From positions 1 through 64,000 of the forward strand of contig JAUHWY010000017.1 of NCBI GenBank assembly GCA_030427255.1: a stretch of 64,000 nt of DNA, written 5' to 3'. The stretch's first letter is position 1. The number at the start of each line of letters is the position of its first letter. The notes beneath the pieces were generated by a model. That model made no database searches. It saw only the letters and a list, made by a program, of their open reading frames with translations, and was not told the DNA's origin. Shown piece by piece: positions 14,865 to 22,807 of the stretch. The position numbers were made by a program, and so were the translations under genes. Source of the DNA: Bacteroidia bacterium. Its GTDB lineage: Bacteria; Bacteroidota; Bacteroidia; CAIKAF01.

Positions 14865-15894
14865 ACCCAGCCGGCTATGGATTTTGGGCCTTTGTTTGGC
14901 CCTTAGTGCTTGCATAAAGGACGGTCCCGACAGCAACAATCCGCCCATTTCTACCGACGGCCAAAAGGGAGTATTCATTGCCAACGAAGGCAACTTCCAG
15001 TTTGGAAATGCATCGGTCAGTTATTTTCAGGAAGGTTGGGACGAGGCCGTCGAAGACCTGTTTGCATCGGCCAACAACCGGCCTTTGGGCGATGTATGTC
15101 AATCCCTTTGTTTCTTCAACGGCATGGTATATGCCGTACTCAACAATTCCGGCAAAATAGAGATTGTACAAAAGGATAATTTTAATGAACTACACACCAT
15201 TTCGGGCTTGCCATCGCCCCGCTACATGCTGCCCGTAAGCAACGCCAAAGCCTATGTAAGCGATTTGTATGCCGATGCCATTGCCGTGGTGAACCTCAGC
15301 AGCCACACCGTTGAGGGCAGCATTCCTTGTCCCGGTTGGACCGAAGCTATGGCCCTGGCCTATGGCAAAGCCTTCGTAACCAACAGGTCGAGTGCGTATG
15401 TATATGTGATTGAAACCGCCGGCGACCAAATCGTAGACAGCATTGAGGTAGGCTTTGGGGCCAATTCCCTGGTTCAGGACAAAAACGGCAAACTTTGGGT
15501 CTTGAGCAGCGGCAGCAGCGGGCAAGGGCAAGCGGCCCGGCTCCACCGCATCGACCCGGCGCAACTAGAAGTAGAGCAAAGCCTAAGTTTTAGCGACCCC
15601 GGCGCAGGACCCGGCCGGCTAAGCCTCAACGGCGGCGGCGACACCCTGTATTATTTGGACGGAGACCTGTATCGATGCAGCATCGATGCAGGCCAACTGC
15701 CCACGCAGCCCTTCATTGCCGCGGAGGGCCGCAATTTATATGGCTTAGGAATCCATCCCCAAAGCAGCGAAATATACCTTGCCGACGCAAAAGACTACGT
15801 ACAGCGCGGCGAAGTGTACATCTACCGTCCCGACGGCAGTTTGCGCCGCAGTTTTTTAGCGGGAATCATTCCGGGCCACATTTATTTTGATTAG
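14857..15894 (+). CDS. BtuG-like beta-propeller lipoprotein
   Basis: The 345-residue lipoprotein has a lipobox at LALSAC (Cys about residue 20). A seven-bladed propeller of the YncE/DUF5074 type follows: GVFIANEGNFQFGNASVSYF, NNSGKIEIVQKD, SGLPSPRYML, AYVSDLYADAIAVVNL, WTEAMALAYGKAFVTN and KLWVLSSG. In Bacteroides, BtuG is a propeller lipoprotein that sits on BtuB and binds B12 very tightly. This gene has the same size, fold signature and operon position, so it is the likely counterpart. Direct evidence of binding is absent. Confidence 0.85.
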   Translation: MIKPSRLWILGLCLALSACIKDGPDSNNPPISTDGQKGVFIANEGNFQFGNASVSYFQEGWDEAVEDLFASANNRPLGDVCQSLCFFNGMVYAVLNNSGKIEIVQKDNFNELHTISGLPSPRYMLPVSNAKAYVSDLYADAIAVVNLSSHTVEGSIPCPGWTEAMALAYGKAFVTNRSSAYVYVIETAGDQIVDSIEVGFGANSLVQDKNGKLWVLSSGSSGQGQAARLHRIDPAQLEVEQSLSFSDPGAGPGRLSLNGGGDTLYYLDGDLYRCSIDAGQLPTQPFIAAEGRNLYGLGIHPQSSEIYLADAKDYVQRGEVYIYRPDGSLRRSFLAGIIPGHIYFD

Positions 15895-16034
15895 GGCTTT
15901 GCGTGTATTATGCCGGGAAATGGGGGGCTTTGAATTTTTGATCTTAAGGAGGGGATTGTTGTCCGAGAGGTCTGTTGGGCCTTTCTTCCATAGGAAAAGC
16001 AAGCTCCGTATCCGCCCCTTGGCTGCGGTCAGCC

Positions 16035-16114
16035 CCTGGCGTCCCCAAGGCGCTCTAAGGCTGCGGGTTCCGCCCAAAGTTGGAATCCTCGCCCAAGAGC
16101 GCCTAGGGGCCACC
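16035..16114. repeat. GC-rich long hairpin downstream of the B12 operon
   Basis: CCTGGCGTCCCCAAGGCGCTCT at 16035-16056 pairs with AGAGCGCCTAGGGGCCACC at 16096-16114. The gap 15895-16207 between the convergent B12 operon and the ankyrin gene holds nothing else I can name. The hairpin could act as a bidirectional terminator-like barrier, though it lacks a T-run. Confidence 0.55.
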
Positions 16115-16207
16115 TAGTGGCGGGCCCTCCGTTTGGGGCGGGAGGCCATTCTTTGGAGGTTCAATGCATTTAGTTGCTTAAAGCGGAGGTTTTGCTCCTC
16201 ATAACTT

Positions 16208-16897
16208 CTATTTGTTAAGCGCTTGCCGAAGAATACTTCTTATTCTTTTCGTTGGTGCAAGCTCTTCCAATGCTCTATTGTCATGTTTGGGCAGTGGCCC
16301 TACCTTAACTCCATGTTTAATTAAGCATGCCAGTATTTCCGGTTGGGACTCCATAACAGCAAGATGCGTTAAGCTATAACCTGCCCTGTCTTTAATATGT
16401 ATATCTAGCCCTAGGTCTATAAACAGGTTTAGCAAAGCCAATTGTCCATAGGTTACGGCATCAATCAACACGCTGTGGAAAAGGTAGTTTTCTTTTTCTT
16501 GTTCATTTTTCAAATGAAATTGCACCAAGGTTTTTGCGCAATCGAGAGCTCCATGACAGGTAGCCAGGTTCAGAGGGCTTTTTTGAGCGGCATTGTAACG
16601 GATGGGCAAGGCCTTGTTTGCCAATAACAGATGTAAAGTTTCAAGGTCGTTTGATTGGGCTGCAAAATGCAAGGCAACATCGCCATGATTGTCGGCTAAG
16701 TTCGGGTCTGCATTATACTTGGTCAACAAACACTTCACAATTGGAGGGACAAATCTAGACGAGGCATAATGGAGCAAAGTCCAACCACCCTCGGTGTCTT
16801 GAAAATTTATCCACTCCCCTTTAAATTCGGTTTGGAAATAGGCTATATCTCCCTGATCAATGGCATCTCTTGCTTGTGTGAATATGGTGTTTTTCAT
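16208..16897 (-). CDS. ankyrin-repeat protein
   Basis: The product is a protein of about 229 residues made of ankyrin repeats: GGWTLLHYASS, DNHGDVALHFAAQSNDLETLHLLLAN, SPLNLATCHGALDCAKTLVQFHL, VLIDAVTYGQLALLNLFIDLGLDI and AGYSLTHLAVMESQPEILACLIKHG. It has no signal peptide, so it should be cytosolic and mediate protein binding; the partner is unknown. The open frame continues to 17074, but the added N-terminus is low quality, and ATG 16897 begins a good helical start (MKNTIFTQARDAIDQGD). Confidence 0.8.
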   Translation of the reverse strand: MKNTIFTQARDAIDQGDIAYFQTEFKGEWINFQDTEGGWTLLHYASSRFVPPIVKCLLTKYNADPNLADNHGDVALHFAAQSNDLETLHLLLANKALPIRYNAAQKSPLNLATCHGALDCAKTLVQFHLKNEQEKENYLFHSVLIDAVTYGQLALLNLFIDLGLDIHIKDRAGYSLTHLAVMESQPEILACLIKHGVKVGPLPKHDNRALEELAPTKRIRSILRQALNK

Positions 16898-16962
16898 TCG
16901 AATACTAACGGTATGTGGTCCAGTCTTTTTTCTTGGGCTTTGGGTTCGATAGGTTTTTTGTC

Positions 16963-17157
16963 CTAAAGCTTCCGGAATAAGCAGCAAAGCGCCGGAATAT
17001 AAGCACAAAGTTCCATGTTTGGGGTTTTCAGACCCGCCTGCGGTGATTGGGCTACATGGGACAACAAGAGCCATTTATTTTGGTTTTGAACTTGTCTTAA
17101 GAAGTCGACCACATTAGTAGTGTCGTTAATAAAATAACAGCTAATTTTTGTTGGCAT
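16963..17157 (-). CDS. possible 64-residue ORF of unknown origin
   Basis: This frame starts at the base next to the TAA of the lipoprotein gene and encodes 64 residues (begins MPTKISCYFINDTTNVVDF). I recognise no family. Part of it (DNA encoding QVQNQNKWLLLS) has a degenerate look-alike at about 18310-18360 on the same strand, where the frame is broken. It may therefore be the end of a duplicated, decaying gene rather than a working one. Confidence 0.25.
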   Translation of the reverse strand: MPTKISCYFINDTTNVVDFLRQVQNQNKWLLLSHVAQSPQAGLKTPNMELCAYIPALCCLFRKL

Positions 17158-17600
17158 TAGTTTTTCTTTATTCCAAACCCTTTTGGTGCCATGAGTTTTC
17201 CTGAATCATACATGTTTATATAGATAGAAACGGTGTCCTTTGATCCTTCCCAAGTCACTCTATAATTATCAAGCATAACTTCATTACCAAAAATTGCCTT
17301 TTCACTTTTAATAGGGCAACAACTACCTGATCTAAAATACGAAATAGCTTCTCCATTTGGGCCAGAAAGTGCATTTAGATATCTTCTTTCGTTTTTAGGT
17401 CCACTATCTTCACCACCAACTTCAACAGGGTTTTTTGGAGAAAATCCATATGAAGGGTCTGAAGATATTTCAGTAATCAGGAAAGTATTATCATCTAAAA
17501 GAGTGTGTTTAATATTCTTAGTTACATTCTTAGTAGTTGAGCAAGAAAGAAAACCAAGAATAATACATGTCATCAATAATTTATTCTTCATATTTTTCAT
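17157..17600 (-). CDS. small lipoprotein of the family often mislabelled KDO-8-P synthase
   Basis: The 147-residue lipoprotein has its lipobox at ILGFLSC. The mature part has the recognisable pattern YGFSPKNPVEVGG, GPKNERRYLNALSGPNGE, YFRSGSCCP, DNYRVTWEG, LYINMYDSG-like IYINMYDSGKL and APKGFG. Many Bacteroidota databases label such proteins 2-dehydro-3-deoxyphosphooctonate aldolase, but nothing here resembles that enzyme, so the label should be ignored. The true function is unknown. The gene is preceded by the recombinase tail and leader also seen at 830-980, which suggests it arrived as a cassette next to the recombinase gene. Confidence 0.82.
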   Translation of the reverse strand: MKNMKNKLLMTCIILGFLSCSTTKNVTKNIKHTLLDDNTFLITEISSDPSYGFSPKNPVEVGGEDSGPKNERRYLNALSGPNGEAISYFRSGSCCPIKSEKAIFGNEVMLDNYRVTWEGSKDTVSIYINMYDSGKLMAPKGFGIKKN

Positions 17601-17612
17601 AATTAATGCCCA

Positions 17613-17763
17613 CTCGTTTATAAATGAGGCTGAACCTCATTTGTCCACCCTCAATGGTAGGCAATGTGATGGTTTTCTTCATTCGTTTACTCTTTGCTAA
17701 TATAAGTTGTTTTCACAAATCATCGAATGGAGAACGAACCTGTTGAAGCAGCCGGTTGCTAAC
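17613..17763 (-). repeat. recombinase tail plus leader, copy 2
   Basis: This is the minus-strand copy of the 830-980 segment (12 substitutions in 151 bases, no gaps). It contains the recombinase stop codon, TATATTAG, a short ORF beginning MKKTITLPTIEGG and the AAATGAGG/CCTCATTT hairpin, and it ends 12 bases before the lipoprotein ATG. Here the short ORF reads on past the point where copy 1 has a stop, to 33 codons (ending NYEKYEE), overlapping the lipoprotein start. The match with copy 1 stops at GTTAG (17759-17763). Confidence 0.8.
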
Positions 17764-17820
17764 ATGCGTGTAATTCTCTGTTGTCTTGCTGCTCTTATGC
17801 CCAAGCAATTTAGTGGGCGG
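17713..17820 (-). pseudogene. 3' remnant of a tyrosine recombinase (integrase)
   Basis: The minus strand encodes KLLGHKSSKTTENYTHVSN followed by RLLQQVRSPFDDL and a stop at 17713-17715. LGHxS..TT..YTHV is the C-terminal box of tyrosine recombinases, with the conserved His and the catalytic Tyr, and SPFDDL is a typical ending of Bacteroidota XerD/IntI-like enzymes. Nothing upstream continues the protein: the frame enters a G-run at about 17830 and then an 86-bp tandem array. The gene has thus lost its first ~90 percent. Confidence 0.85.
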
Positions 17821-17888
17821 CCAATAAGGGGGAGGGGGGGGGTAAAAAAGTATATCCTATACCTTTTTCAGGTATATCGGGGGGCAAA

Positions 17889-18250
17889 AAATGGATAGCA
17901 TATACCTCGCTTGGGTATATTAAGGGTCATAAAGTGGATAGCATATTCAGAATTTTGGTAATGCATTGCTTATGAAATGGATAGCATATACCTTGCTTGG
18001 GTAATGCATTGATCAAAAAGTGGATAGCATATCCGGAATTTAGGTATTGGATTGCTTAAGAAATGGATAGCATATACCTCGCTTGGGTAATGCATTGGCC
18101 AAAAAGTGGATAGCATATCCGGAATTTAGGTAATGGATTGCTTAAGAAATGGATAGCATATACCTCGCTGGGGTAATGCATTGGTCAAAAAGTGAATAGC
18201 ATATCCGGAACTTAGTTAAAACATTGCTAAGAAAATGGATAGCAGACACT
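17889..18250. repeat. 86-bp tandem array (two alternating 43-bp half-units)
   Basis: Units start at 17889, 17975, 18061 and 18147, with a decaying fifth from 18233. Each 86-bp unit is two half-units of 43 bases that both contain TGGATAGCATAT. One is followed by ACCTCGCTTGGGTAATGCATTG, the other by CCGGAATTTAGGTAATGGATTG. The TGGATAGCATAT motif therefore recurs about every 43 bases (roughly four helical turns). The array lies between the recombinase remnant and the HEPN pair. It has the look of iterons or a protein-binding array, but no replication gene is nearby. Confidence 0.9.
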
Positions 18251-18387
18251 TCGCTTTGTAAGCTTTCCATTGGGCGGCCGAAGTATGGAACAACGGTTTC
18301 TTACTTGAAGTGGTGTGCCAAACCGGGACAACAAAAGCAACTAATTGGGGTTTTGAAGTTGTCAAACATGGAGGGTACTACCTCCTT

Positions 18388-18795
18388 TTAGATTTCCAAT
18401 GATCGCTTTTCAATTAAATAGTGCTTTAATTTTTCGAAGTGACTTTGACATTCTTTCCAATCTAATTCTTTAAGTTTTTCAAATGTCAAATGGTCCGTAT
18501 CTATTCCATCATAACGTGCAGTCTTACTGTGCTTGTACAAATTGAAATAGGAATGGTAAGCACCTTTGGAAATTTTTAAAACAGCGTTTCGATTCGCCGG
18601 ATTGATGTTGTTGTTGACCTCACGGTGAGTTATTCCAACATCTTTCCCTTCTTTATGGGCTAAAACTTTTATCCAATGAATTGCAGTGTAAAACAGTGAA
18701 GTAATTTTCCAGTCGAAATATTTGTCTTGAAAGTTGTCACATAAATCATAATGAAAAGCTTCATTATGCTTCGCTTTTTCAATATACTCTAACAT
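18388..18795 (-). CDS. HEPN-like domain protein
   Basis: The 135-residue helical protein has features of HEPN domains: KAKHNEAF near the start, SLFYTAIHWIKVLAHKEG with a following THREVN, and YFNLYKHSKTARYDGI with the Y.L...S..ARY pattern. HEPN proteins are often RNases or dimeric adaptors in toxin-antitoxin and defence loci. The canonical R-x4-6-H catalytic motif is not clearly present, so activity is uncertain. Its ATG directly abuts the stop of the upstream gene (no gap), so the two are translated together. Confidence 0.65.
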   Translation of the reverse strand: MLEYIEKAKHNEAFHYDLCDNFQDKYFDWKITSLFYTAIHWIKVLAHKEGKDVGITHREVNNNINPANRNAVLKISKGAYHSYFNLYKHSKTARYDGIDTDHLTFEKLKELDWKECQSHFEKLKHYLIEKRSLEI

Positions 18796-19314
18796 TTATG
18801 CCGATTTAATCTGCGACAGAAATTTGACCTTGTCTTTCAATTCTTTTGGGATAATTTGAAAGAGCGTTTCGGTATATTTAAACATTTCCCAATTGGATGT
18901 ATTTGAATAAAATTCTGCTACTAAACTTCTAAGTTTTTGTTCTTGCCCGGCTTTTGGTACTAGTCCATAAAGAATTCTGTTTTCAGTTTCGCTTAGAATA
19001 TAAGCCTCAGCAACAACGTCTAAATTTTTAACAAAACCTTCAATTACCACCTTTTTCCCAAGCGCATTTATTGTCTTTAAAAGCTTACTGATAAGGTCGG
19101 TCTCCATTTGCCCAACATTTCTGGTTGTGGCTAATTTTTCGAGCTTTTTAGTAATTGCAGTTTTTTCACCAATCTTATACAACGCATAGCTCCGGTCCAA
19201 TTCTTCAAGAAATTTTTCGGTAGTAGTTTGAAGCATGTAGAACATGCCTTGAATTTTCCCTTGAATTTCTTCGTTTGAACTAATTTTTTCCCGTGTGCTG
19301 GATTGATTAGTCAT
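18796..19314 (-). CDS. helical protein paired with the HEPN gene
   Basis: The 172-residue, mostly helical and charged protein has no signal peptide and no motif I recognise. Its TAA (18796-18798) is immediately followed by the ATG of the HEPN-like gene, so the pair forms a two-gene operon. By position it could be the partner or antitoxin of the HEPN protein, but this rests on context alone. Confidence 0.6.
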   Translation of the reverse strand: MTNQSSTREKISSNEEIQGKIQGMFYMLQTTTEKFLEELDRSYALYKIGEKTAITKKLEKLATTRNVGQMETDLISKLLKTINALGKKVVIEGFVKNLDVVAEAYILSETENRILYGLVPKAGQEQKLRSLVAEFYSNTSNWEMFKYTETLFQIIPKELKDKVKFLSQIKSA

Positions 19315-19497
19315 GGTCTGTCATCTTGTTTGTAATAATACCAAACGATACAAAGTTAAAAATAGTTTTTTTGACAAATGGTTCAATGATTGAGTTTAGC
19401 CATTTCACCGGTGTTTGCCCCGGGGTATACTAAAAATAGCCCCCCTCTATCTTTATTGGATAGTTTTAGGTAATTTTGAAAATACAAACACGCACCT

Positions 19498-20580
19498 ATG
19501 CGATTTCTTGCTCCTGCCCTAATTTTTTTGTGCCTAAGCGCAGGCACCCTCATCCAAGCCCAAAGCCCCGGAATGCTATACCACCAAAACATTCGGAGGG
19601 CCAATGCTTGTTTAAAATCAAAATCATGTCCCCTAGATAGTGTTTTGTTTTACTATGAAAAGGCAAGAGCCGGTAATGTTTTTTATTTCCATGATCAGGC
19701 CAATATTTTGGGCGGAGTTGTAAGGCAAAAAGACACACTTAAGGCTAAGCAATCACTTTTGGAAGGAGCTAACGAGGGAGTTCAGTGGAAGGATTACAGA
19801 AGTTATTTTGGTCTACGGAAACGAACGGAAAAAAGGTACTTCTCGGATAGAGAGCCGGTTTGGCAATCGGTTCGTTTGAAGGACTGGGTAACAAAGTCAG
19901 AGTTTTCGAAGGCCTATACTAAAAAGAACACGCAGGCACCCGCTTGGGTTAAACGAACCATTCGAAAAGCCGGACGGCTCGATCAAAAGGGGGGGCGAGA
20001 GTGGGACACAAAAGAAGGATATGACCAACGTGTAGTATGGGACAACCAAATGTTTCACCTATTAAAGTCCATTGTAGATTCTTTAGGAAGAATACCGAGC
20101 TATCAAGAACTTGGGGAGAACCTGAGTTTTACATTTACAACCTGTTTGCTGCATCTTGATGCAGAACAGTTGCATTACCTCTTTCCCTATTTCACAAAAG
20201 CCATTCATGAGGGAGATTTCTTTGAAATAGGTGATCTGGTGTATACCATAGAGCGGGTGGCTCAATTGTACGGGATGTATCTTGTTTTAGAAAACGATTC
20301 CTTGGTAATAAAGGACTTAACAAGCTCTTTTTTGCCTGATTGGGGGAACCCGTACGGATACCTTGGAGATATTGAAATTAGGAATGTACTGGACACCTCA
20401 AGAAATCGGACGCCTTTTATAATACCACCGCGTCATCCGGCCATAAGTATGGAGGCGGTAAATCAACTAAGGGATTCCCTCTGCGCCGAAACTTTTGAAG
20501 AGTACTTGCAAAGAGTGGGGGTAAAAGTGGTAAGCGTTGAGGAGTTTCAAAAAGCACAGGCGATTTATTATGGCGAATAA
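19498..20580 (+). CDS. exported protein of unknown function
   Basis: The 360-residue protein has a clear signal peptide (APALIFLCLSAGTLIQAQ). The mature part has no repeats or sorting domain. It contains YHQNIRRANACLKSKSCPLDSVLFYYEKA near the start and a C-terminal region with short basic stretches. The pattern of HRxxQxLREDSLxP-like segments (QLRDSLCAETFEEY) faintly recalls DUF6624-type proteins, but this is weak. A TAATTTTG -7 box lies at 19471-19478. I assign no function. Confidence 0.7.
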   Translation: MRFLAPALIFLCLSAGTLIQAQSPGMLYHQNIRRANACLKSKSCPLDSVLFYYEKARAGNVFYFHDQANILGGVVRQKDTLKAKQSLLEGANEGVQWKDYRSYFGLRKRTEKRYFSDREPVWQSVRLKDWVTKSEFSKAYTKKNTQAPAWVKRTIRKAGRLDQKGGREWDTKEGYDQRVVWDNQMFHLLKSIVDSLGRIPSYQELGENLSFTFTTCLLHLDAEQLHYLFPYFTKAIHEGDFFEIGDLVYTIERVAQLYGMYLVLENDSLVIKDLTSSFLPDWGNPYGYLGDIEIRNVLDTSRNRTPFIIPPRHPAISMEAVNQLRDSLCAETFEEYLQRVGVKVVSVEEFQKAQAIYYGE

Positions 20581-20912
20581 TGCAGCGCCAAAGGAGTTGA
20601 TTCCGCCTGGAAGGCCTAGTAGCTGGCCGGTTTTTCCAAGGCTAAAACTCTTAGCCTTTTGCCACTTATGTGCTAAAACAGAAAGATTCGGTGCCGAGTG
20701 GCTCCGGTCTTAGCGAGTTTCCATTTGGGGATTGTTTTTTGGGTTGGGCCGAATACTACATGGAGTCTATCGTCCCCAGCAAATGCCAAACTAAAGATGT
20801 AGAGATTTTTACTTTAATCTGACATTGATAATCAGCAGATTAGCCACAAACATGTAGAGATTTTTTTCTTTAGAGAATTTCCTAAACGGGGCTTAACGCG
20901 CCCCGGCGGAGG

Positions 20913-21022
20913 CCAATTAGCCTGCCGAAGTGGGGTGCTCAGCCGCTGCGGGGGCAAGAGCGACCACAGGAAGCTCCTTGCCCCCGCTTAGCGGCGTAGC
21001 AAGCCCACAAGGCAGCTAATGG
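20913..21022. repeat. 110-bp GC-rich hairpin
   Basis: The outer arms CCAATTAGCCTGCC (20913) and GGCAGCTAATGG (21011-21022) pair. Inside, CCGCTGCGGGGGCAAG pairs with CTTGCCCCCGCTTAGCGG around an AGCGACCACAGGAAGCTC loop. It occupies the gap 20581-21067, which has no supported gene, and is followed directly by a MITE-like element. Confidence 0.65.
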
Positions 21023-21067
21023 CAGGAGACGGATAAGGCGCTCAAATAATAATACAAACAAAAAAAA

Positions 21068-21264
21068 GAGACCGTTGCCGCATTGCTATTCTGGCGGCGA
21101 CTTGGCGTTGCGTCCAAATCTCAAGTTTTTTATCCTGACCGAAGCGTCAGGGCTCCTCATTTACAGCTAGTAAACACCGGCCTTTCGATTTGTACGCGCC
21201 TTAATTCGCCCCTGACGTTTAGGTCAGGACAAAAAGCTTGAAAACACAATGCGGGAATGGTCTC
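21068..21264 (-). mobile_element. MITE-like element, copy 1
   Basis: GAGACCGTTGCCGCATT (21068-21084) and AATGCGGGAATGGTCTC (21248-21264) are imperfect terminal inverted repeats. On the minus strand the interior reads TTTTCAAG, a CCTGAC/GTCAGG hairpin, AAATCGAAAGGCC, TAAATGAGGAG, a second CCTGAC/GTCAGG hairpin, then CTTGAGATTTGGACGCAAC. Related copies lie at 51311-51515, 54480-54698 and 62591-62731. There is no coding capacity. Confidence 0.75.
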
Positions 21265-21308
21265 AAAAGGCCTTCGAAACGAAGGCCTTTGTGCTGCTGT
21301 TGGTTTGT

Positions 21309-21938
21309 TTAGTGCTTCGACAAGTAGTCGGCAACGCCTTGGTGTGAGGCGGTCATTCCTTCTTTGCCCGCTTCCCAGTTGGCAGGACATACTTCGCCTT
21401 TGTCTTCAAAGAATTGAAGGGCGTCTACCATGCGCAAAGCCTCGTCTACGTTGCGGCCCAAGGGCAAGTTGTTGATGAGCTCGTGCTGTACAACGCCTTC
21501 TTTGTCAATCAAGAACAATCCACGGAAGGCAATCATGGGGCCTTCGGCTACCAATTCGCCCATTTCGTTCCAATCGTAATCTCCAAAGAGGGTTCCAAAA
21601 TTGGCGGCAATGGTTTTGGTGCTGTCGGCTACCACAGGATAGGTAATGCCCTGGATGCCACCGGCTTCTTTGGACATTTGCAACCATCCCCAGTGGGATT
21701 CGGCGGTGTCGGTGGAGCAAGCTACTACGGCTACGTTGCGCTTCTCAAATTCGGCCAATTTGGCTTGGAAGGCATGCAACTCGGTAGGGCAAACAAAGGT
21801 GAAGTCCTTGGGGTAAAAGAAAAACACGACATGCTTTTTGCCAATGTATTGCTCTAAGGAAAAGTCATCAACGATTTCTTCGCCGTTGATTACTGCCGGA
21901 GCTTTGAATATGGGAGCTTTTTTAGAAACAAGTGTCAT
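21309..21938 (-). CDS. 2-Cys peroxiredoxin (AhpC/TSA)
   Basis: The 209-residue thiol peroxidase reduces H2O2 and alkyl hydroperoxides in the cytosol. The peroxidatic Cys is in FTFVCPTEL (about residue 51) and the resolving Cys in GEVCPANW near the C-terminus, as in typical 2-Cys enzymes. STDTAESHWGW and GLFLIDKEGVVQH are family motifs. The open frame extends to 22049, but ATG 21938 gives the canonical start (MTLVSKKAPIF). A TACTTTTG -7 box on the minus strand lies at 21964-21971. Confidence 0.95.
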   Translation of the reverse strand: MTLVSKKAPIFKAPAVINGEEIVDDFSLEQYIGKKHVVFFFYPKDFTFVCPTELHAFQAKLAEFEKRNVAVVACSTDTAESHWGWLQMSKEAGGIQGITYPVVADSTKTIAANFGTLFGDYDWNEMGELVAEGPMIAFRGLFLIDKEGVVQHELINNLPLGRNVDEALRMVDALQFFEDKGEVCPANWEAGKEGMTASHQGVADYLSKH

Positions 21939-22024
21939 ATCGGAAAAGAATTTTTGTTGTGCACAAAAGTACACTATGCGAACGAAACCGCTAAAACTTT
22001 GAGGGAATCTGCGGTTAAGAAATC

Positions 22025-22765
22025 TTAAGCATGTGCATGGCCAAACCAAATGCCAAGGGCACCCGCGGCCATACCGGCCAAAATGGCCAAAAGGCGGCGG
22101 AGTTTGTATTGGTGTTCGTGGGCCGATTCAAACAAGATGGTGGTGCTTATGTGCAAGAACACACCGGCGGTGAGGCCCATAAATACGGTTTTGAGCTGCT
22201 CATGTCCTTCGGTTTGCCAAGCGCCTAAGGCCATGCCCAATGGAGCCATGAGGCAAAAGGCGGCAATCAAAAACCAACGTTTCCATAGGCCTAAGGCGTG
22301 TTTGCGTAGCAATCCGGCATACACGGCCGCTACGGGAATCGAATGCAATACAATGCCCCAAAGCAGCGGGTCTTCTATGGACTTTACCGAGAATAGGGGA
22401 AGTCCTTCCAACAGTCCATGCACAAAAAGGCCTAATGAAACCATAGGAATGGCCGCTTTGGCCGGTCCGTGGTGATGGTGGTGCCCCTCATGATGGTGCA
22501 GGTGCACGTGCCCATGCTCTAAGCCTTTGGAAAACATGTCGATGACGATTTGCAAGCAAAAACCAATCAAGAGCCAAAGCCCGGCCCAGTGATGTTCTGC
22601 TTCAAAGACCTCGGGGAGCACATGGGTTAGGGTTACGCTAAGCAAAAAAGCGCCTGAAAAGGCCAGCAGCAAGCGCAAAAAGGTGGCCGGCATGCGCAAC
22701 ATGCTCATGCTAATCCCGGCCGTAAAGGCGGGCAGAAAGAGTAAAAGGGCTTTATCTATCATCAA
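22025..22765 (-). CDS. ZIP-family metal transporter
   Basis: The inner-membrane protein has 246 residues and about seven to eight helices. It shows the ZIP pattern: a His-rich cytoplasmic loop (HGHVHLHHHEGHHHHH), then a helix with SLGLFVHGLLEGLP and the next with GIVLHSIPVAAVY. These two helices carry the His/Glu metal ligands. The likely substrate is zinc or another divalent metal, imported into the cytosol. The upstream extension of the peroxiredoxin frame overlaps this stop, which supports the shorter peroxiredoxin start. Confidence 0.9.
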   Translation of the reverse strand: MMIDKALLLFLPAFTAGISMSMLRMPATFLRLLLAFSGAFLLSVTLTHVLPEVFEAEHHWAGLWLLIGFCLQIVIDMFSKGLEHGHVHLHHHEGHHHHHGPAKAAIPMVSLGLFVHGLLEGLPLFSVKSIEDPLLWGIVLHSIPVAAVYAGLLRKHALGLWKRWFLIAAFCLMAPLGMALGAWQTEGHEQLKTVFMGLTAGVFLHISTTILFESAHEHQYKLRRLLAILAGMAAGALGIWFGHAHA

Positions 22766-22807
22766 AACAGGGGCGTAAAGATAGCCAAGCGCATTGGCTT
22801 TTTGAAC

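Noticed and set aside
17157-17600. Annotation as 2-dehydro-3-deoxyphosphooctonate aldolase (KdsA).
   Set aside because: The protein is a 147-residue lipoprotein without any feature of the TIM-barrel enzyme. The label is a database artefact for this family.
17889-18250. Possible CRISPR array (regular repeats next to mobile DNA).
   Set aside because: The intervening segments are themselves repeated; both 43-bp half-units recur with mild divergence. There are no unique spacers and no cas genes.
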